Source: Rhodanobacter sp. A1T4 | Lineage (GTDB): Bacteria; Pseudomonadota; Gammaproteobacteria; Xanthomonadales; Rhodanobacteraceae | NCBI RefSeq assembly: GCF_014207185.1 | Contig: NZ_JACHCP010000005.1 | Span: 62,001-126,000, forward strand | Length of the DNA stretch: 64,000 bases | Reading direction: 5' to 3' | Part shown: positions 9,375 through 18,134 of the stretch, piece by piece | Layout: each line of letters opens with the position of its first letter | How positions within the stretch are numbered: the stretch's first letter is position 1 | Notes under the pieces: generated by a model | Told to the model about the DNA's origin: nothing | Database searches by the model: none | The model's input: only the letters and a program-made list of their open reading frames with translations | Translations under genes and position numbers: made by a program

Positions 9375-9806
9375 TCAAGCCGAGCCGACGGGGCGTCGGC
9401 GGTGTTGCATGCGCTCGTCGATTTCGGCCTGTTCCTGACGCTGCTCGCTCTGCTGCTCCTGTGTGCGATAGCGCCCAACCACGCTATCCAGCGCCTTTTC
9501 ACGCGCGTGCGCCTGCAACCATTGCAGGCGTGTTGTCTCGGTCAGTCGACGCTGACGTTCCACTTCGCGGCCTTGCTGGACGATCGCCTGATCAATGCGC
9601 TCGACGAATTGTTGACGGTTCAGCAACGCACTGACTGTCAGACCGCCGACGCCAAGGCCGTATTCCTCACGATAGCGTTCCAGCTCATCCAGCTGCTGCT
9701 GTACATAAGCCAACCGTTGCTGCTGTTCGACAAGGCGCTGCAACGCCTCCTGCTCGCGGCGTTCGGCCTGATCCACCGCCGGTTGCAATCGCTCCGAACG
9801 CGTCAT
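9375..9806 (-). CDS. fliJ: FliJ, flagellar export chaperone escort / ATPase stalk
   Basis: A 143-residue, almost wholly charged coiled-coil protein ([20 protein letters not shown] and similar runs throughout) with the FliJ-like motif [12 protein letters not shown]. FliJ sits in the FliI hexamer and contacts FlhA. Its start overlaps the fliI stop as ATGA. It is the last gene of the fliEFGHIJ run. Confidence 0.92.
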   Translation of the reverse strand: MTRSERLQPAVDQAERREQEALQRLVEQQQRLAYVQQQLDELERYREEYGLGVGGLTVSALLNRQQFVERIDQAIVQQGREVERQRRLTETTRLQWLQAHAREKALDSVVGRYRTQEQQSEQRQEQAEIDERMQHRRRPVGSA

Positions 9807-11170
9807 GCCATGACCTCGGACACGAGTTCACCCAGACGTTCCTGCGCCTCGCGCAGCGACACCGGCTCGTCGACTTCCTGCTGGAGAAACGTGAGCATCC
9901 TTGGCCACATCGCGATAGCCTGATCCACTTTGGGATCGGCGCCTTTCTGGTAAGCACCCACAGCGATCAGATCGCGCTGCTGGCGATAGGCCGAATACAC
10001 CTGGCGGAAACGCTGCGCAGCACGCATCTGGTCCTTGTCGATCACCGCCGGCATCACGCGGCTGATCGACGCTTCAATATCGATGGATGGATAGTGACCC
10101 GCCTCGGCCAAATCGCGCGACAGCACGATATGACCGTCGAGAATGGCACGTGCGGCATCGGCGATCGGATCGTGACGGTGATCATCGCCTTCGGTCAGCA
10201 CGGTATAGAAGGCCGTGATCGAACCGCGCCCCTCGGCATCGTTGCCGGCACGCTCGACCAATGCCGGCATCAGCGCAAATACCGAGGGTGGATAGCCCTT
10301 GGTTGCTGGCGGTTCGCCGATCGCCAGCGCGATCTCGCGTTGTGCCTGCGCATAGCGAGTCAACGAATCCATCAGCAACAACACTCGCTGGCCGCGGTCG
10401 CGGAACCACTCCGCGATCGCCGTGGCGTACTGCGCACCACGCAATCGTTTGAGCGGCGGCGCATCGGCCGGAGCGGCAACGATCACGGCGCGTGCGCGAC
10501 CTTCGTGGCCCAGCGTCTGTTCGACGAATTCCTTTACTTCACGACCGCGTTCGCCGATCAAGCCGACCACGACCACGTCGGCATCGGTATAGCGCGTCAT
10601 CATGCCAAGCAAGGTCGATTTGCCGACGCCTGAGCCGGCGAACAGGCCCAGACGCTGGCCACGCCCGACCGTAAGCAAGGCATTGATCGCGCGTACGCCG
10701 GTATCCAGCGGTGTGTCGATTGGTTTGCGCGACATCGGATTGATGGGAGCGCGCTTGAGTGCCGCATGCTCATCGACATCGAGCGGGCCCAAGCCATCCA
10801 GCGGCACACCATCGGCACCAATCACACGGCCCAGCAACGCCTCGCCTACCGGCAAGCCTCCAGCGCGCGAGCACGGACGCACACGCGCATTCGGCAGCAC
10901 ACCGTGCATTTCCGTCGCCGGCATCAACAGCAAGCGCTCGTCTGTGAAACCCACTACCTCAGTATCCAGCACCGTACCGTCAGCGGTGTCGACCAGGCAA
11001 CGCGAACCCAACGCGGCTTCGCATCCTTCGGCTTCCAGAGTCAGCCCAACCACGCGGCGCAGACGACCCTCCACCGTGAGCATCGGCACTACCACGGCCC
11101 GCTGCGCACGTTTCGCCAGCTGCTGTTGCCAGCGTCGCCGACGCGCTTCGGGCGATGGCTCCGCGCTCAC
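9803..11170 (-). CDS. fliI: FliI, flagellum-specific export ATPase
   Basis: A 455-residue F1-type ATPase. The P-loop [17 protein letters not shown] is near residue 175, the Walker B region is [20 protein letters not shown], and the signature [17 protein letters not shown] follows. It powers substrate unfolding and export together with FliH and FliJ. ATGA overlaps join it to fliH upstream and fliJ downstream. Confidence 0.97.
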   Translation of the reverse strand: MSAEPSPEARRRRWQQQLAKRAQRAVVVPMLTVEGRLRRVVGLTLEAEGCEAALGSRCLVDTADGTVLDTEVVGFTDERLLLMPATEMHGVLPNARVRPCSRAGGLPVGEALLGRVIGADGVPLDGLGPLDVDEHAALKRAPINPMSRKPIDTPLDTGVRAINALLTVGRGQRLGLFAGSGVGKSTLLGMMTRYTDADVVVVGLIGERGREVKEFVEQTLGHEGRARAVIVAAPADAPPLKRLRGAQYATAIAEWFRDRGQRVLLLMDSLTRYAQAQREIALAIGEPPATKGYPPSVFALMPALVERAGNDAEGRGSITAFYTVLTEGDDHRHDPIADAARAILDGHIVLSRDLAEAGHYPSIDIEASISRVMPAVIDKDQMRAAQRFRQVYSAYRQQRDLIAVGAYQKGADPKVDQAIAMWPRMLTFLQQEVDEPVSLREAQERLGELVSEVMA

Positions 11171-11808
11171 GCAACCACCTCGTCGATACCGTCGTCGACA
11201 TCGTTGCCAAGCACGGCATCAATCACCGTGGCCAGGCGCGTATCCACGCGGGCATCGAGCCGCGAGCGCTCGCTTTCCAGCATGCAGTCGCCACGACTCA
11301 GCGTCGGCTTGGCGCCGAGCCGCCATTGCGGTTCGGTTGCACCGAGTTCGCGCAGCAGAATCAGATCGTCAGGATGAACCCATACACGCAATTCACGGGT
11401 GGCCGATGGCAGCGCCGCGGCGGCCTCGCGTACGGCCAGTTCGATCAGCGATGGATCGAGCTGCAACTCACGACCCACCACACGACGCGCCATCACCGTG
11501 GCAAGTCGTGCGAGCTCCTGTTCGGTGATGTCATCAAGCGCATCGAGAGGCCGCGCCGCGGCGGAACAGAGGGCCTCGAGACGGGCCAGTTGCTCATCCA
11601 TCTGATGTTTGGCCACGGCACGCCCCTCGGCAAGCCCGGCGGCAAACCCTTCTTCACGCGCCAGACGCTCGATTTCCTCCAGCTCGAATACCGTCGGCCC
11701 CGGCGGCGGCGGCGCGGGCTCAGTGAGTACGGGCAGAACAGCACCGATCTGCGGCAGCTCCCAGCGCTCGAAAGCGACAAGCTTGTCGCGGCTGAGTACG
11801 CCGGCCAT
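11167..11808 (-). CDS. fliH: FliH, negative regulator of the FliI ATPase
   Basis: A 213-residue protein with a Pro/Glu-rich N-terminus, a helical middle ([20 protein letters not shown]) and the C-terminal FliH/V-ATPase subunit E-like domain containing [17 protein letters not shown]-type sequence near residue 140. It links FliI to FliN. The start overlaps the fliG stop by one base (TGATG). Confidence 0.94.
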   Translation of the reverse strand: MAGVLSRDKLVAFERWELPQIGAVLPVLTEPAPPPPGPTVFELEEIERLAREEGFAAGLAEGRAVAKHQMDEQLARLEALCSAAARPLDALDDITEQELARLATVMARRVVGRELQLDPSLIELAVREAAAALPSATRELRVWVHPDDLILLRELGATEPQWRLGAKPTLSRGDCMLESERSRLDARVDTRLATVIDAVLGNDVDDGIDEVVA

Positions 11809-12818
11809 CAGACGAACTCATCGCCGTTGGCAGCGAGACTGATCTGACCGGCGTCGGCGAGTTTGCGTGCGATGGTCAGCACTTCCTTCTGCGCCGCGTC
11901 GACTTCGCTGAGTTTGACGGGTCCCTTGACTTCAAGGTCGTCGCGCAGCATGTCGGCCGCACGCTTGGACATGTTGCCGAAAATCTTTTCGCGCACCGCC
12001 GGCTCGGCACCTTTCAGGGCGGTGATCAGGCGCGCCGAAGGCACCTCACGCAACAGCGCTTGCATGCTGCGGTCGTCGAGATCGGCGAGATCCTCGAAGA
12101 CGAACATCAATTCTTCGATGCGTCCACCGAGACCGGCATCCTGGCCGCGGATGGCGGTCATCAGCTCCGCTTCGCGGCTCGTTTCCATCGCGTTGAGGAT
12201 GTCAGCCGCCGCCTTGAGACCGCCCACGCTGGCCGACTTCAGTTTGCTGGAGGTACCTGAAAACTGGCGCTCCATGATTTCATCGAGCTCATTGAGCGCA
12301 TGGGGCTGGACACCATCGAGATTGGCGATGCGCATCACCGCGTCGCTGCGCACGCGAGGCGGCAGATAACCGATCACTTCGGCGGCCTGGTCCGGTTCCA
12401 GATGGGCCAGCACCAGCGCGATGATCTGCGGATGCTCCATGCCGATCATCTCGGCGATGGCCCGGCTTTCCATCCATTTCAGCGACTCCAGGCCCTTGGT
12501 CGAACGGCCCAGCAGGATACGGTCGATCAAACTGCCGGCCTTGGTTTCACCCAGGGCGCTGACCAGCATCTTGCGGATGTATTCCTCGGTGCCTACGCCC
12601 AGCGACGTCTGTCGACCGATGTCATCGTTGAGTCGGCCGAGTACGTTCTCGACCTGCTCACGCGACACGTTCGTCAGCGTGGCCATCGCGGTACCCACGG
12701 CTTGCACGTCACGCGCACTGAGATGCTTGAGCACCTCCGCAGCGTCCTGCTCACCCAGCGTGAGCAGCAGGATGGCGGCGCGCTGGGCGCCACCGATGTC
12801 CATCGGCTCAACTGCCAT
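11808..12818 (-). CDS. fliG: FliG, flagellar motor switch / torque-generating rotor protein
   Basis: The 336-residue FliG has an N-terminal FliF-binding domain (GAQRAAILLLTLGEQDAAEV), the EHPQ motif in the middle domain (GMEHPQIIALVLAHLEPDQ), and the charged C-terminal domain that contacts the stator (FVFEDLADLDDRSMQALLRE). The ATG at 12818 has AGG five bases upstream and overlaps the fliF end by 11 bases. A second in-frame ATG at 12803 would remove the overlap. Confidence 0.97.
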   Translation of the reverse strand: MAVEPMDIGGAQRAAILLLTLGEQDAAEVLKHLSARDVQAVGTAMATLTNVSREQVENVLGRLNDDIGRQTSLGVGTEEYIRKMLVSALGETKAGSLIDRILLGRSTKGLESLKWMESRAIAEMIGMEHPQIIALVLAHLEPDQAAEVIGYLPPRVRSDAVMRIANLDGVQPHALNELDEIMERQFSGTSSKLKSASVGGLKAAADILNAMETSREAELMTAIRGQDAGLGGRIEELMFVFEDLADLDDRSMQALLREVPSARLITALKGAEPAVREKIFGNMSKRAADMLRDDLEVKGPVKLSEVDAAQKEVLTIARKLADAGQISLAANGDEFV

Positions 12819-14481
12819 CGTCGCCTACCCAGTTCATGACTACTTGCGCCACCTGCTTCGGATTTTCCTGGACCAACTTGCGGGCCTGGCCGATCTTCTG
12901 TTCGTAGGCCATCGACTGAATCTGCGGCGAGCCGATGCGCATGGGGTCGGGACGTTCGTCGAGGCGATCGTCATCGCTGATGCGCACGGACACCGATGGC
13001 ATCGGCCCGGGCAACGCAGCGAGCGGTTCGGGTGCGCGCATCAGGCCCTTGAGCAGCGGGCGCAGCAGACCGAAGGCAATCAGCAGCGCGATCAGGATAC
13101 CCACGCCCTGCTTGATCAGATCCATCATCCCCGGGTGCTGCCAGAACGGCTGGACGAAGGGCGCGGCATCCACCGGCGTCTCGGTGAAGGCTTGATTGAT
13201 CACGCTGACGGTATCGCCGCGCTGCGCGTCGAAACCCACCGCGTTCTTGGCCAGATCGGTGAGGTGCTGCAGATCCTGCGTACCGAACGGCACGCTCTTG
13301 CCCTTGCCGTCGATCGCCGCCTTGTTGTCGACCACCACGGCGACGGAGAGGCGTACCAGCCGACCGGCCGGGTCGCTGACGTGGCTGATGGTGCGACCCA
13401 GTTCGTAATTGCGCGTCGAACTCGACGAGGTTTGGCTAGGCGTGGATGTCTGCGCCGTGGCTGCCTTGGCGTTCGCAACATTGGGCTTGGCCGCGGTCGG
13501 CTGTGGCGTGCTGTTTGGCGGCTGATTGCTCAACGCACCGGCGATCGCACCACCCACGTCATCGCGCTTCTGCTCGCTGGTGGTCTGCTCACTGCGCACC
13601 GCCGGATTGGCGTTGTCGTAGCTTTCGGTAGCCTTTTCGGTCTGGCTGAAATCCAGATCGGCATGCACTTGCGCACGGACCCGACCCACACCGACCAGTG
13701 GCGTGAGCAGCTCTTCGATACGCTGCGCATAACTGTTCTCCATGCGCGTGGCGAGACGCAGGCGCATATCGCCCACTGCACCGGGGCTGTCAGGATCGGC
13801 CACCGTGAGCAACGCACCTTGCTGATCGACTACGGATACCTGCGCCGGATCCAGGTCGGGCACGCTGGCCGAGACCAGATGCACGATCGCGCCAACCTGA
13901 CTGCTGTCGAGCTGGCGTCCGGGGTAAAGCGTCAAGAGCACCGACGCGCTGGCCGGACGATTATCACGAATGAACGCCGACGTTTTCGGCAACGCAAGGT
14001 GGACACGCGCCGCACGCACGAACTGGAGCCCGGCGATGGTGCCGCCAAGGTCGGTTTCCAGCATCTGCTGATAGCGTGTGGTTTCGGCCAGATCGCTCAT
14101 GCCGAAGGGTGAATCGCTTTGCGGCAACATGCCGCCCGCGGTACTGCCCTGCGGCAGCCCCTGCCCGGCCAGCCGCAGCCGGGTGTCGGCAAGTGTTTCT
14201 GCCGGCACGGAAATGGAGGCACCGTCGGCGCCCAACTTGTACGGGGTATTGCTGGCCTGCAAGGCCTGCGTGATGCTTGAAGCATCTTTGGGATCGAGCC
14301 CGGCATACAGCAGCCCGTAGTTGGGGCCGCGTGACCACAGCACGATCGCCACGCCGAATGCCACTGCGGCGGCGACGCCGAACAGCAGCATGAGAAGCCG
14401 GGTCGCCGGATTGCGCAGGAGGCTTTTCAGCGGATCCAGGCGCGAACCGTTACCTGACGGTGTGATGGCGTTTTCGGCCAT
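12808..14481 (-). CDS. fliF: FliF, flagellar MS-ring protein
   Basis: A 557-residue MS-ring protein. A transmembrane helix lies near residues 27-50 (TRLLMLLFGVAAAVAFGV). YscJ-type ring-building domains follow (GLDPKDASSITQALQASNTPY), then a low-complexity Ser/Thr/Pro linker near residues 320-360 and a second helix near 440-460 (KQGVGILIALLIAFGLLRPL). The cytoplasmic tail for FliG ends it. It starts 49 bases downstream of fliE. Confidence 0.96.
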   Translation of the reverse strand: MAENAITPSGNGSRLDPLKSLLRNPATRLLMLLFGVAAAVAFGVAIVLWSRGPNYGLLYAGLDPKDASSITQALQASNTPYKLGADGASISVPAETLADTRLRLAGQGLPQGSTAGGMLPQSDSPFGMSDLAETTRYQQMLETDLGGTIAGLQFVRAARVHLALPKTSAFIRDNRPASASVLLTLYPGRQLDSSQVGAIVHLVSASVPDLDPAQVSVVDQQGALLTVADPDSPGAVGDMRLRLATRMENSYAQRIEELLTPLVGVGRVRAQVHADLDFSQTEKATESYDNANPAVRSEQTTSEQKRDDVGGAIAGALSNQPPNSTPQPTAAKPNVANAKAATAQTSTPSQTSSSSTRNYELGRTISHVSDPAGRLVRLSVAVVVDNKAAIDGKGKSVPFGTQDLQHLTDLAKNAVGFDAQRGDTVSVINQAFTETPVDAAPFVQPFWQHPGMMDLIKQGVGILIALLIAFGLLRPLLKGLMRAPEPLAALPGPMPSVSVRISDDDRLDERPDPMRIGSPQIQSMAYEQKIGQARKLVQENPKQVAQVVMNWVGDDGS

Positions 14482-14530
14482 GAATACTCTAATCGTGATG
14501 ACGCCGAGGGCGTCGGGTGGTGATCCGGAA

Positions 14531-14875
14531 TCAGACCGGCATGTTCATGATGTTGGTGTAGGCATCGGTGAGCTTGTTGCGCACCTGCACCAGCGCACGG
14601 AAAGAGAGATCGGCCTTCTGTCCGGCGATCACAGTGCTACCGATATCGGATCCGGCATCACCACGCTCGAACGCGTTGACTTGGTTCTGTGCTGTCGACT
14701 GGCTATCCGCAACGGCTGCCACCGATCGCTTGAGAAGCGAACCAAAATCGATTCCGGTTGCGCTGCCGACCGTATTGTCTGCGGTCCCAATCGGAGTTTC
14801 GGACAGCATCGATGTAGCTTGCGTGCCGAGCTGCCGCATTTGCGAGAGAACGCTGTTGACGTCAATTTGGCTCAT
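14531..14875 (-). CDS. fliE: FliE, MS-ring/rod junction protein
   Basis: A 114-residue FliE with the typical C-terminal core QKADLSFRALVQVRNKLTDA followed by YTNIMNMPV. It joins the MS ring to the rod and is the first export substrate. It is the promoter-proximal gene of the fliEFGHIJ operon, preceded by a sigma54 site. Confidence 0.95.
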   Translation of the reverse strand: MSQIDVNSVLSQMRQLGTQATSMLSETPIGTADNTVGSATGIDFGSLLKRSVAAVADSQSTAQNQVNAFERGDAGSDIGSTVIAGQKADLSFRALVQVRNKLTDAYTNIMNMPV

Positions 14876-14914
14876 GTCGGTTTTCCAACGCTAGACCGTG
14901 ATTGAAGAGATGTA

Positions 14915-14930
14915 AGCACAAGCCATGCCA
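14915..14930 (-). promoter_or_regulatory. Sigma54 promoter of the fliE operon
   Basis: The minus strand reads TGGCATGGCTTGTGCT, with ten bases between GG and GC. It sits in the 70-base fleQ-fliE gap, about 40 bases before the fliE ATG. The -12 element is GTGCT rather than TTGCT; the -24 element is good. Confidence 0.75.
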
Positions 14931-14945
14931 CGCAACCGACACTAT

Positions 14946-16388
14946 TCACTGTGCAGCCACACCCGCCTGCAAACCGTATTTGCGCAACTTCTCGACCAGT
15001 GTCGTGCGCTGCATCCGCAGCAGTTTCGCCGCGTGCGCCACCACACCGTCGGTGATATCCAGTGCCTGGCGTATCAGTCCCACTTCGATGTCCGCCAGGT
15101 GGTCTTTGAGATCCACACCGCCTTCAGGCAGCAACATGTCGGTATCCGGCGTGAGGCCGGAACTGGCCAATGCCGACTGCGGCGGTCCGTCCATCCACGC
15201 CAGCAGTACTCCGCCACCCACTTCGTCGGCGGACTGAGCGCCGCGATATTTTTCCGGCAGATCGCAGGCACGTACTTCGCTTTGCGGATAGAGAATCGCC
15301 AGCCGTTCGACCAGGTTGGAAAGCTCGCGCACATTGCCGGGCCACCTGTATTGGCGCAGCGCCTGCATCGCACTGTTACTGAAACGCACGCCACCGAGGC
15401 CACGTCGCGACAAGCGCTGGTTGAACTCGGTGATCAACTTGAAAAGGTCTTCCAGATGCTGATGCAGCGCCGGCATTTCCAACGGGAATACGCTCAGCCG
15501 GTAATACAAATCTTCGCGGAATCTGCCTTCGACGATGGCCCGTTCCAAATTGCGATGGGTGGCAGCGATGATCCGCACGTTACTACGCAGAGTGCGTGTG
15601 CCACCGACGCGCTCATACACACGCTCCTGCAAAACGCGCAGCAGCTTGACCTGCATTGGCAGGCTCATGTCACCGATCTCGTCCAGGAACAGCGTGCCGC
15701 CCTCGGCCAGCTCGAAACGCCCCTTGCGCGCACTGATTGCACCGGTGAAGGAACCTTTCTCGTGGCCGAACAATTCGCTCTCGAGTAGCTCGGCGGGGAT
15801 CGCGCCGCAATTGACTGCAATAAACGGCTTGTCGCGACGTGGCGAACAGTCATGAATGCTGCGCGCAACCATTTCCTTGCCCGTACCGGATTCACCCAGC
15901 ACCAATACATTCGAGTCGAACGGCGCAACCTGGCGGATCAGTGCATTGACCTTGCCCATGGCCACCGAATCACCCACCAGACGCTGGGTCATCGGAATCG
16001 ATGCCAGCTGGCGCGCGTGCAAACTGCGAATGGCCTCCGACAAGCGCTCATAGCGCAGCGGAAATTCCAGCAACTCCATGCGACCGGCAAAGCCGGAACT
16101 GGGAGCAGCCAGGAATGCGGCATGCGGCGAATCAGCACAAACCAGTAGCAGCAGCCGATCGTTCTGCTCTTGCAGCAACGTCAGTGCCTGACGGTCTTCG
16201 TCTTCGTCAACGAAGCTGCCCAGATAGACCACGCGCCAGTCATCCGATGCCAAATCAGTGTCCTGGGATGCATCCCACCGCTGCGAGTGATAACCCAGAA
16301 ATTGCAATGCCGAAACAATGCTGCTGGCGCGCGCGTCGTCGCGCTCCATCACAAGAAAATTGCCTTTATGCATGATGCAAAAGTCCAT
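14946..16388 (-). CDS. fleQ: FleQ-type sigma54-dependent flagellar master activator
   Basis: An NtrC-family activator of about 480 residues. It has a degenerate FleQ-type receiver domain (residues 1-130), then an AAA+ domain with Walker A GESGTGKE (about 161-168), a sigma54-contact loop GSFTGA (near 210), Walker [12 protein letters not shown], and a Fis-type HTH at the C-terminus ([20 protein letters not shown]). It should activate the RpoN promoters mapped here. The loop is GSFTGA, not the usual GAFTGA. The start is uncertain: TTG 16394, ATG 16388 and ATG 16373 are all in frame, none with a well-spaced ribosome site. A sigma54 site lies upstream. Confidence 0.93.
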   Translation of the reverse strand: MDFCIMHKGNFLVMERDDARASSIVSALQFLGYHSQRWDASQDTDLASDDWRVVYLGSFVDEDEDRQALTLLQEQNDRLLLLVCADSPHAAFLAAPSSGFAGRMELLEFPLRYERLSEAIRSLHARQLASIPMTQRLVGDSVAMGKVNALIRQVAPFDSNVLVLGESGTGKEMVARSIHDCSPRRDKPFIAVNCGAIPAELLESELFGHEKGSFTGAISARKGRFELAEGGTLFLDEIGDMSLPMQVKLLRVLQERVYERVGGTRTLRSNVRIIAATHRNLERAIVEGRFREDLYYRLSVFPLEMPALHQHLEDLFKLITEFNQRLSRRGLGGVRFSNSAMQALRQYRWPGNVRELSNLVERLAILYPQSEVRACDLPEKYRGAQSADEVGGGVLLAWMDGPPQSALASSGLTPDTDMLLPEGGVDLKDHLADIEVGLIRQALDITDGVVAHAAKLLRMQRTTLVEKLRKYGLQAGVAAQ

Positions 16389-16394
16389 CTCCAA

Positions 16395-16737
16395 TACCGC
16401 CGAACGAACACGGGACGATCCCAGACCGTGTTGCCCCTTCTGTGTCAGCGATCCGTCGCGACACCTGCGATAGGTTTCAGCAAGAAGGGTGCCAAAAAAT
16501 TTACGGCGGCATCATCCGCGCGCGGAAGCGTGGAGCGCGACTTGATAAACATGTCGCAAGAAGTTGCACGAAAAGTGCGTGTAGACGTTTAATTTAGATC
16601 GATATTTATGAAAGTAAAAACAGGTCAAGGACGACTGTCCAAGACGCCGGATGAAAACGGTTACGTCAAAATTTTCTCGCACCGACGCCCCAATAAGTGA
16701 TGACCGTCACGTTTTTAAAGTCGAGGCATCCGCGTCT
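16395..16737. other. Noncoding gap between PilZ gene and fleQ
   Basis: About 340 bases with no supported gene. It holds the sigma54 site for fleQ at 16479-16494. Beyond that it is an AT-rich stretch around 16590-16680, a plausible site for activator or IHF contacts, though no specific motif was recognised. Confidence 0.5.
16479..16494 (-). promoter_or_regulatory. Sigma54 promoter upstream of fleQ
   Basis: The minus strand reads TGGCACCCTTCTTGCT, with GG-N10-GC spacing and a perfect TTGCT -12 element. The expected transcript would have a leader of about 80 bases before fleQ. A sigma54 site before the sigma54 activator implies positive or negative autoregulation. Confidence 0.8.
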
Positions 16738-17289
16738 TCATAATGCCGTCGCGCGGGCCTCTGCCACTTTTCGTCGGTGGTGACGAAAAACGAAACGTTC
16801 CAACCCATCTTCGACCATTTCACTCGATTCAATAAAGGCGATATAGGCCGATCCGTCGTCGAATCGGCGCTCCAGGCACCCCGGGAGTTCGAGCGGCAGA
16901 GCACGGCAGGCGTCGAAATGCAGACGAACTAATAGTTGTTCGGTCGCCGGCAACAAATCCTGGGGAACAACAATACCGAGCGCGTTGAAACGGATAACGT
17001 GCTGGCCCGGCAACTGCGTTATCGGGATCAGTAGCCGATTGACCACTTCCATCAGCACATTGATCTTGCTGTCCATGCGCAGCAATTCCTGCATCACCGG
17101 ATTATCATCCTCGCCGTTGTTCTCGGCCCGTCGCTCATCCAGCGACGCCAGTGCCCGCAGAACGTGCAGATTCCGTTCGTTGTAGCCGGCCAATGCGTCC
17201 GGTGCGTTGTCCAGCGGCTCCACGGCCATGTGCAAACTGCCTTCGTAGGCCATTCGCTGAGAGAATTCCTGCCATTTTTTGTCGTGCAT
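16738..17289 (-). CDS. PilZ-domain protein of the fliD-fliS operon
   Basis: A 183-residue protein with a helical N-terminal region (residues 1-95) and a PilZ-like C-terminal beta-barrel region (VIRFNALGIVVPQDLLPATE, then VRLHFDACRALPLELPGCLE). An atypical PilZ protein occupies this place, after fliD-fliS, in xanthomonads. Canonical c-di-GMP residues (RxxxR and D/NxSxxG) are not evident, so ligand binding is doubtful. The frame opens at 17346, but the ATG at 17289 has AGGAG seven bases upstream. It is probably the last gene of the operon. Confidence 0.75.
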   Translation of the reverse strand: MHDKKWQEFSQRMAYEGSLHMAVEPLDNAPDALAGYNERNLHVLRALASLDERRAENNGEDDNPVMQELLRMDSKINVLMEVVNRLLIPITQLPGQHVIRFNALGIVVPQDLLPATEQLLVRLHFDACRALPLELPGCLERRFDDGSAYIAFIESSEMVEDGLERFVFRHHRRKVAEARATAL

Positions 17290-17403
17290 CTGCCCGCTCC
17301 TGACGCTGCCAATGAACCGACCCTGCGGCTCGATCGAGAGGTCCATTCCTGCAGCGCAATTCGTGACCGATGCGCGTTCAGTGAACTCCCCGTCCGATCT
17401 TAT

Positions 17404-17700
17404 TCAACCGGATGAGGCGATATATACGTTCAAGGCGCGATGGTTGTACTTATGCTGGCTCAATTCACGCTCCAGCGCCTCGCGTGCGACGTCCGCGCGC
17501 TTCAGGAGATGTTCGTTGTGCTGATGAAGCGTAGTCAGCAACTCCCGGCTGCGCTGGTCGTCACCGTGTTGCCTGATGCACGGCTGCCGCTCGGCCTCCA
17601 GTTCCGCGACCTGTTGCCACTGCCCATCGGCCGAGGCGGCCAGCATCTGCAGCGTGATGTCCAGCGCGCGTTGCAGCCCAGCATAGGCAGAATCGCTCAT
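17404..17700 (-). CDS. fliT: FliT-like flagellar export chaperone
   Basis: A 98-residue, mostly helical protein (MSDSAYAGLQRALDITLQML, then a C-terminal basic YNHRALNVY segment). Its size, helical nature and position directly after fliS, with an ATGA overlap, fit FliT, the chaperone for the filament cap FliD. Sequence conservation in this family is low, so the assignment is mainly contextual. Confidence 0.65.
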   Translation of the reverse strand: MSDSAYAGLQRALDITLQMLAASADGQWQQVAELEAERQPCIRQHGDDQRSRELLTTLHQHNEHLLKRADVAREALERELSQHKYNHRALNVYIASSG

Positions 17701-18119
17701 GGAGACGCCGCCAGCGTCGATGCCTGCTGATCAGCGAGAAACTTTCCGCGGATGCCCTGCCATGCTTCACGAATAGGTGCGATCAGTCGCTGACACTCAT
17801 CCAGCGCAGCCAGATCGTCGTTCAGCTGTGCGAACAGCAGACGGCGGGTCACGTAGTCGTAAAGGCTGTCCAGTCGCGCCGTCAGCACCGGCGCGACGGT
17901 GTGATCGAGGCTTGCCCGCAGTTCGGTGAGGATGGCGATGGCTTTGGAAAAGCTCTGGCCCTTGGCCGGCACATCCTGATGCAGGATATGGCCGCGCGCC
18001 TGATTGACCCGATCCACCAGACCATCGAACAACATGGCGATCAGCTGGTGGCGATCGGCCCCTTCGATACTGCCCTGGACGTCGGTCTGGCGATACAGGG
18101 CGCTTGCACTTTTCATCAT
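17697..18119 (-). CDS. fliS: FliS, flagellin export chaperone
   Basis: A 140-residue four-helix chaperone with the FliS core ADRHQLIAMLFDGLVDRVNQ, an N-terminal ALYRQTDVQ segment and LYDYVTRRLLFAQLNDD. It binds the flagellin C-terminus before export. Two adjacent starts (18119 and 18116) are possible. It lies 15 bases downstream of fliD and overlaps the fliT-like gene. Confidence 0.95.
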   Translation of the reverse strand: MMKSASALYRQTDVQGSIEGADRHQLIAMLFDGLVDRVNQARGHILHQDVPAKGQSFSKAIAILTELRASLDHTVAPVLTARLDSLYDYVTRRLLFAQLNDDLAALDECQRLIAPIREAWQGIRGKFLADQQASTLAASP

Positions 18120-18134
18120 GGCGCGGCCCTCACC

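Noticed and set aside
12421-14112. 563-residue plus-strand open frame
   Set aside because: Antisense to fliF and fliG; no domain or ribosome site.
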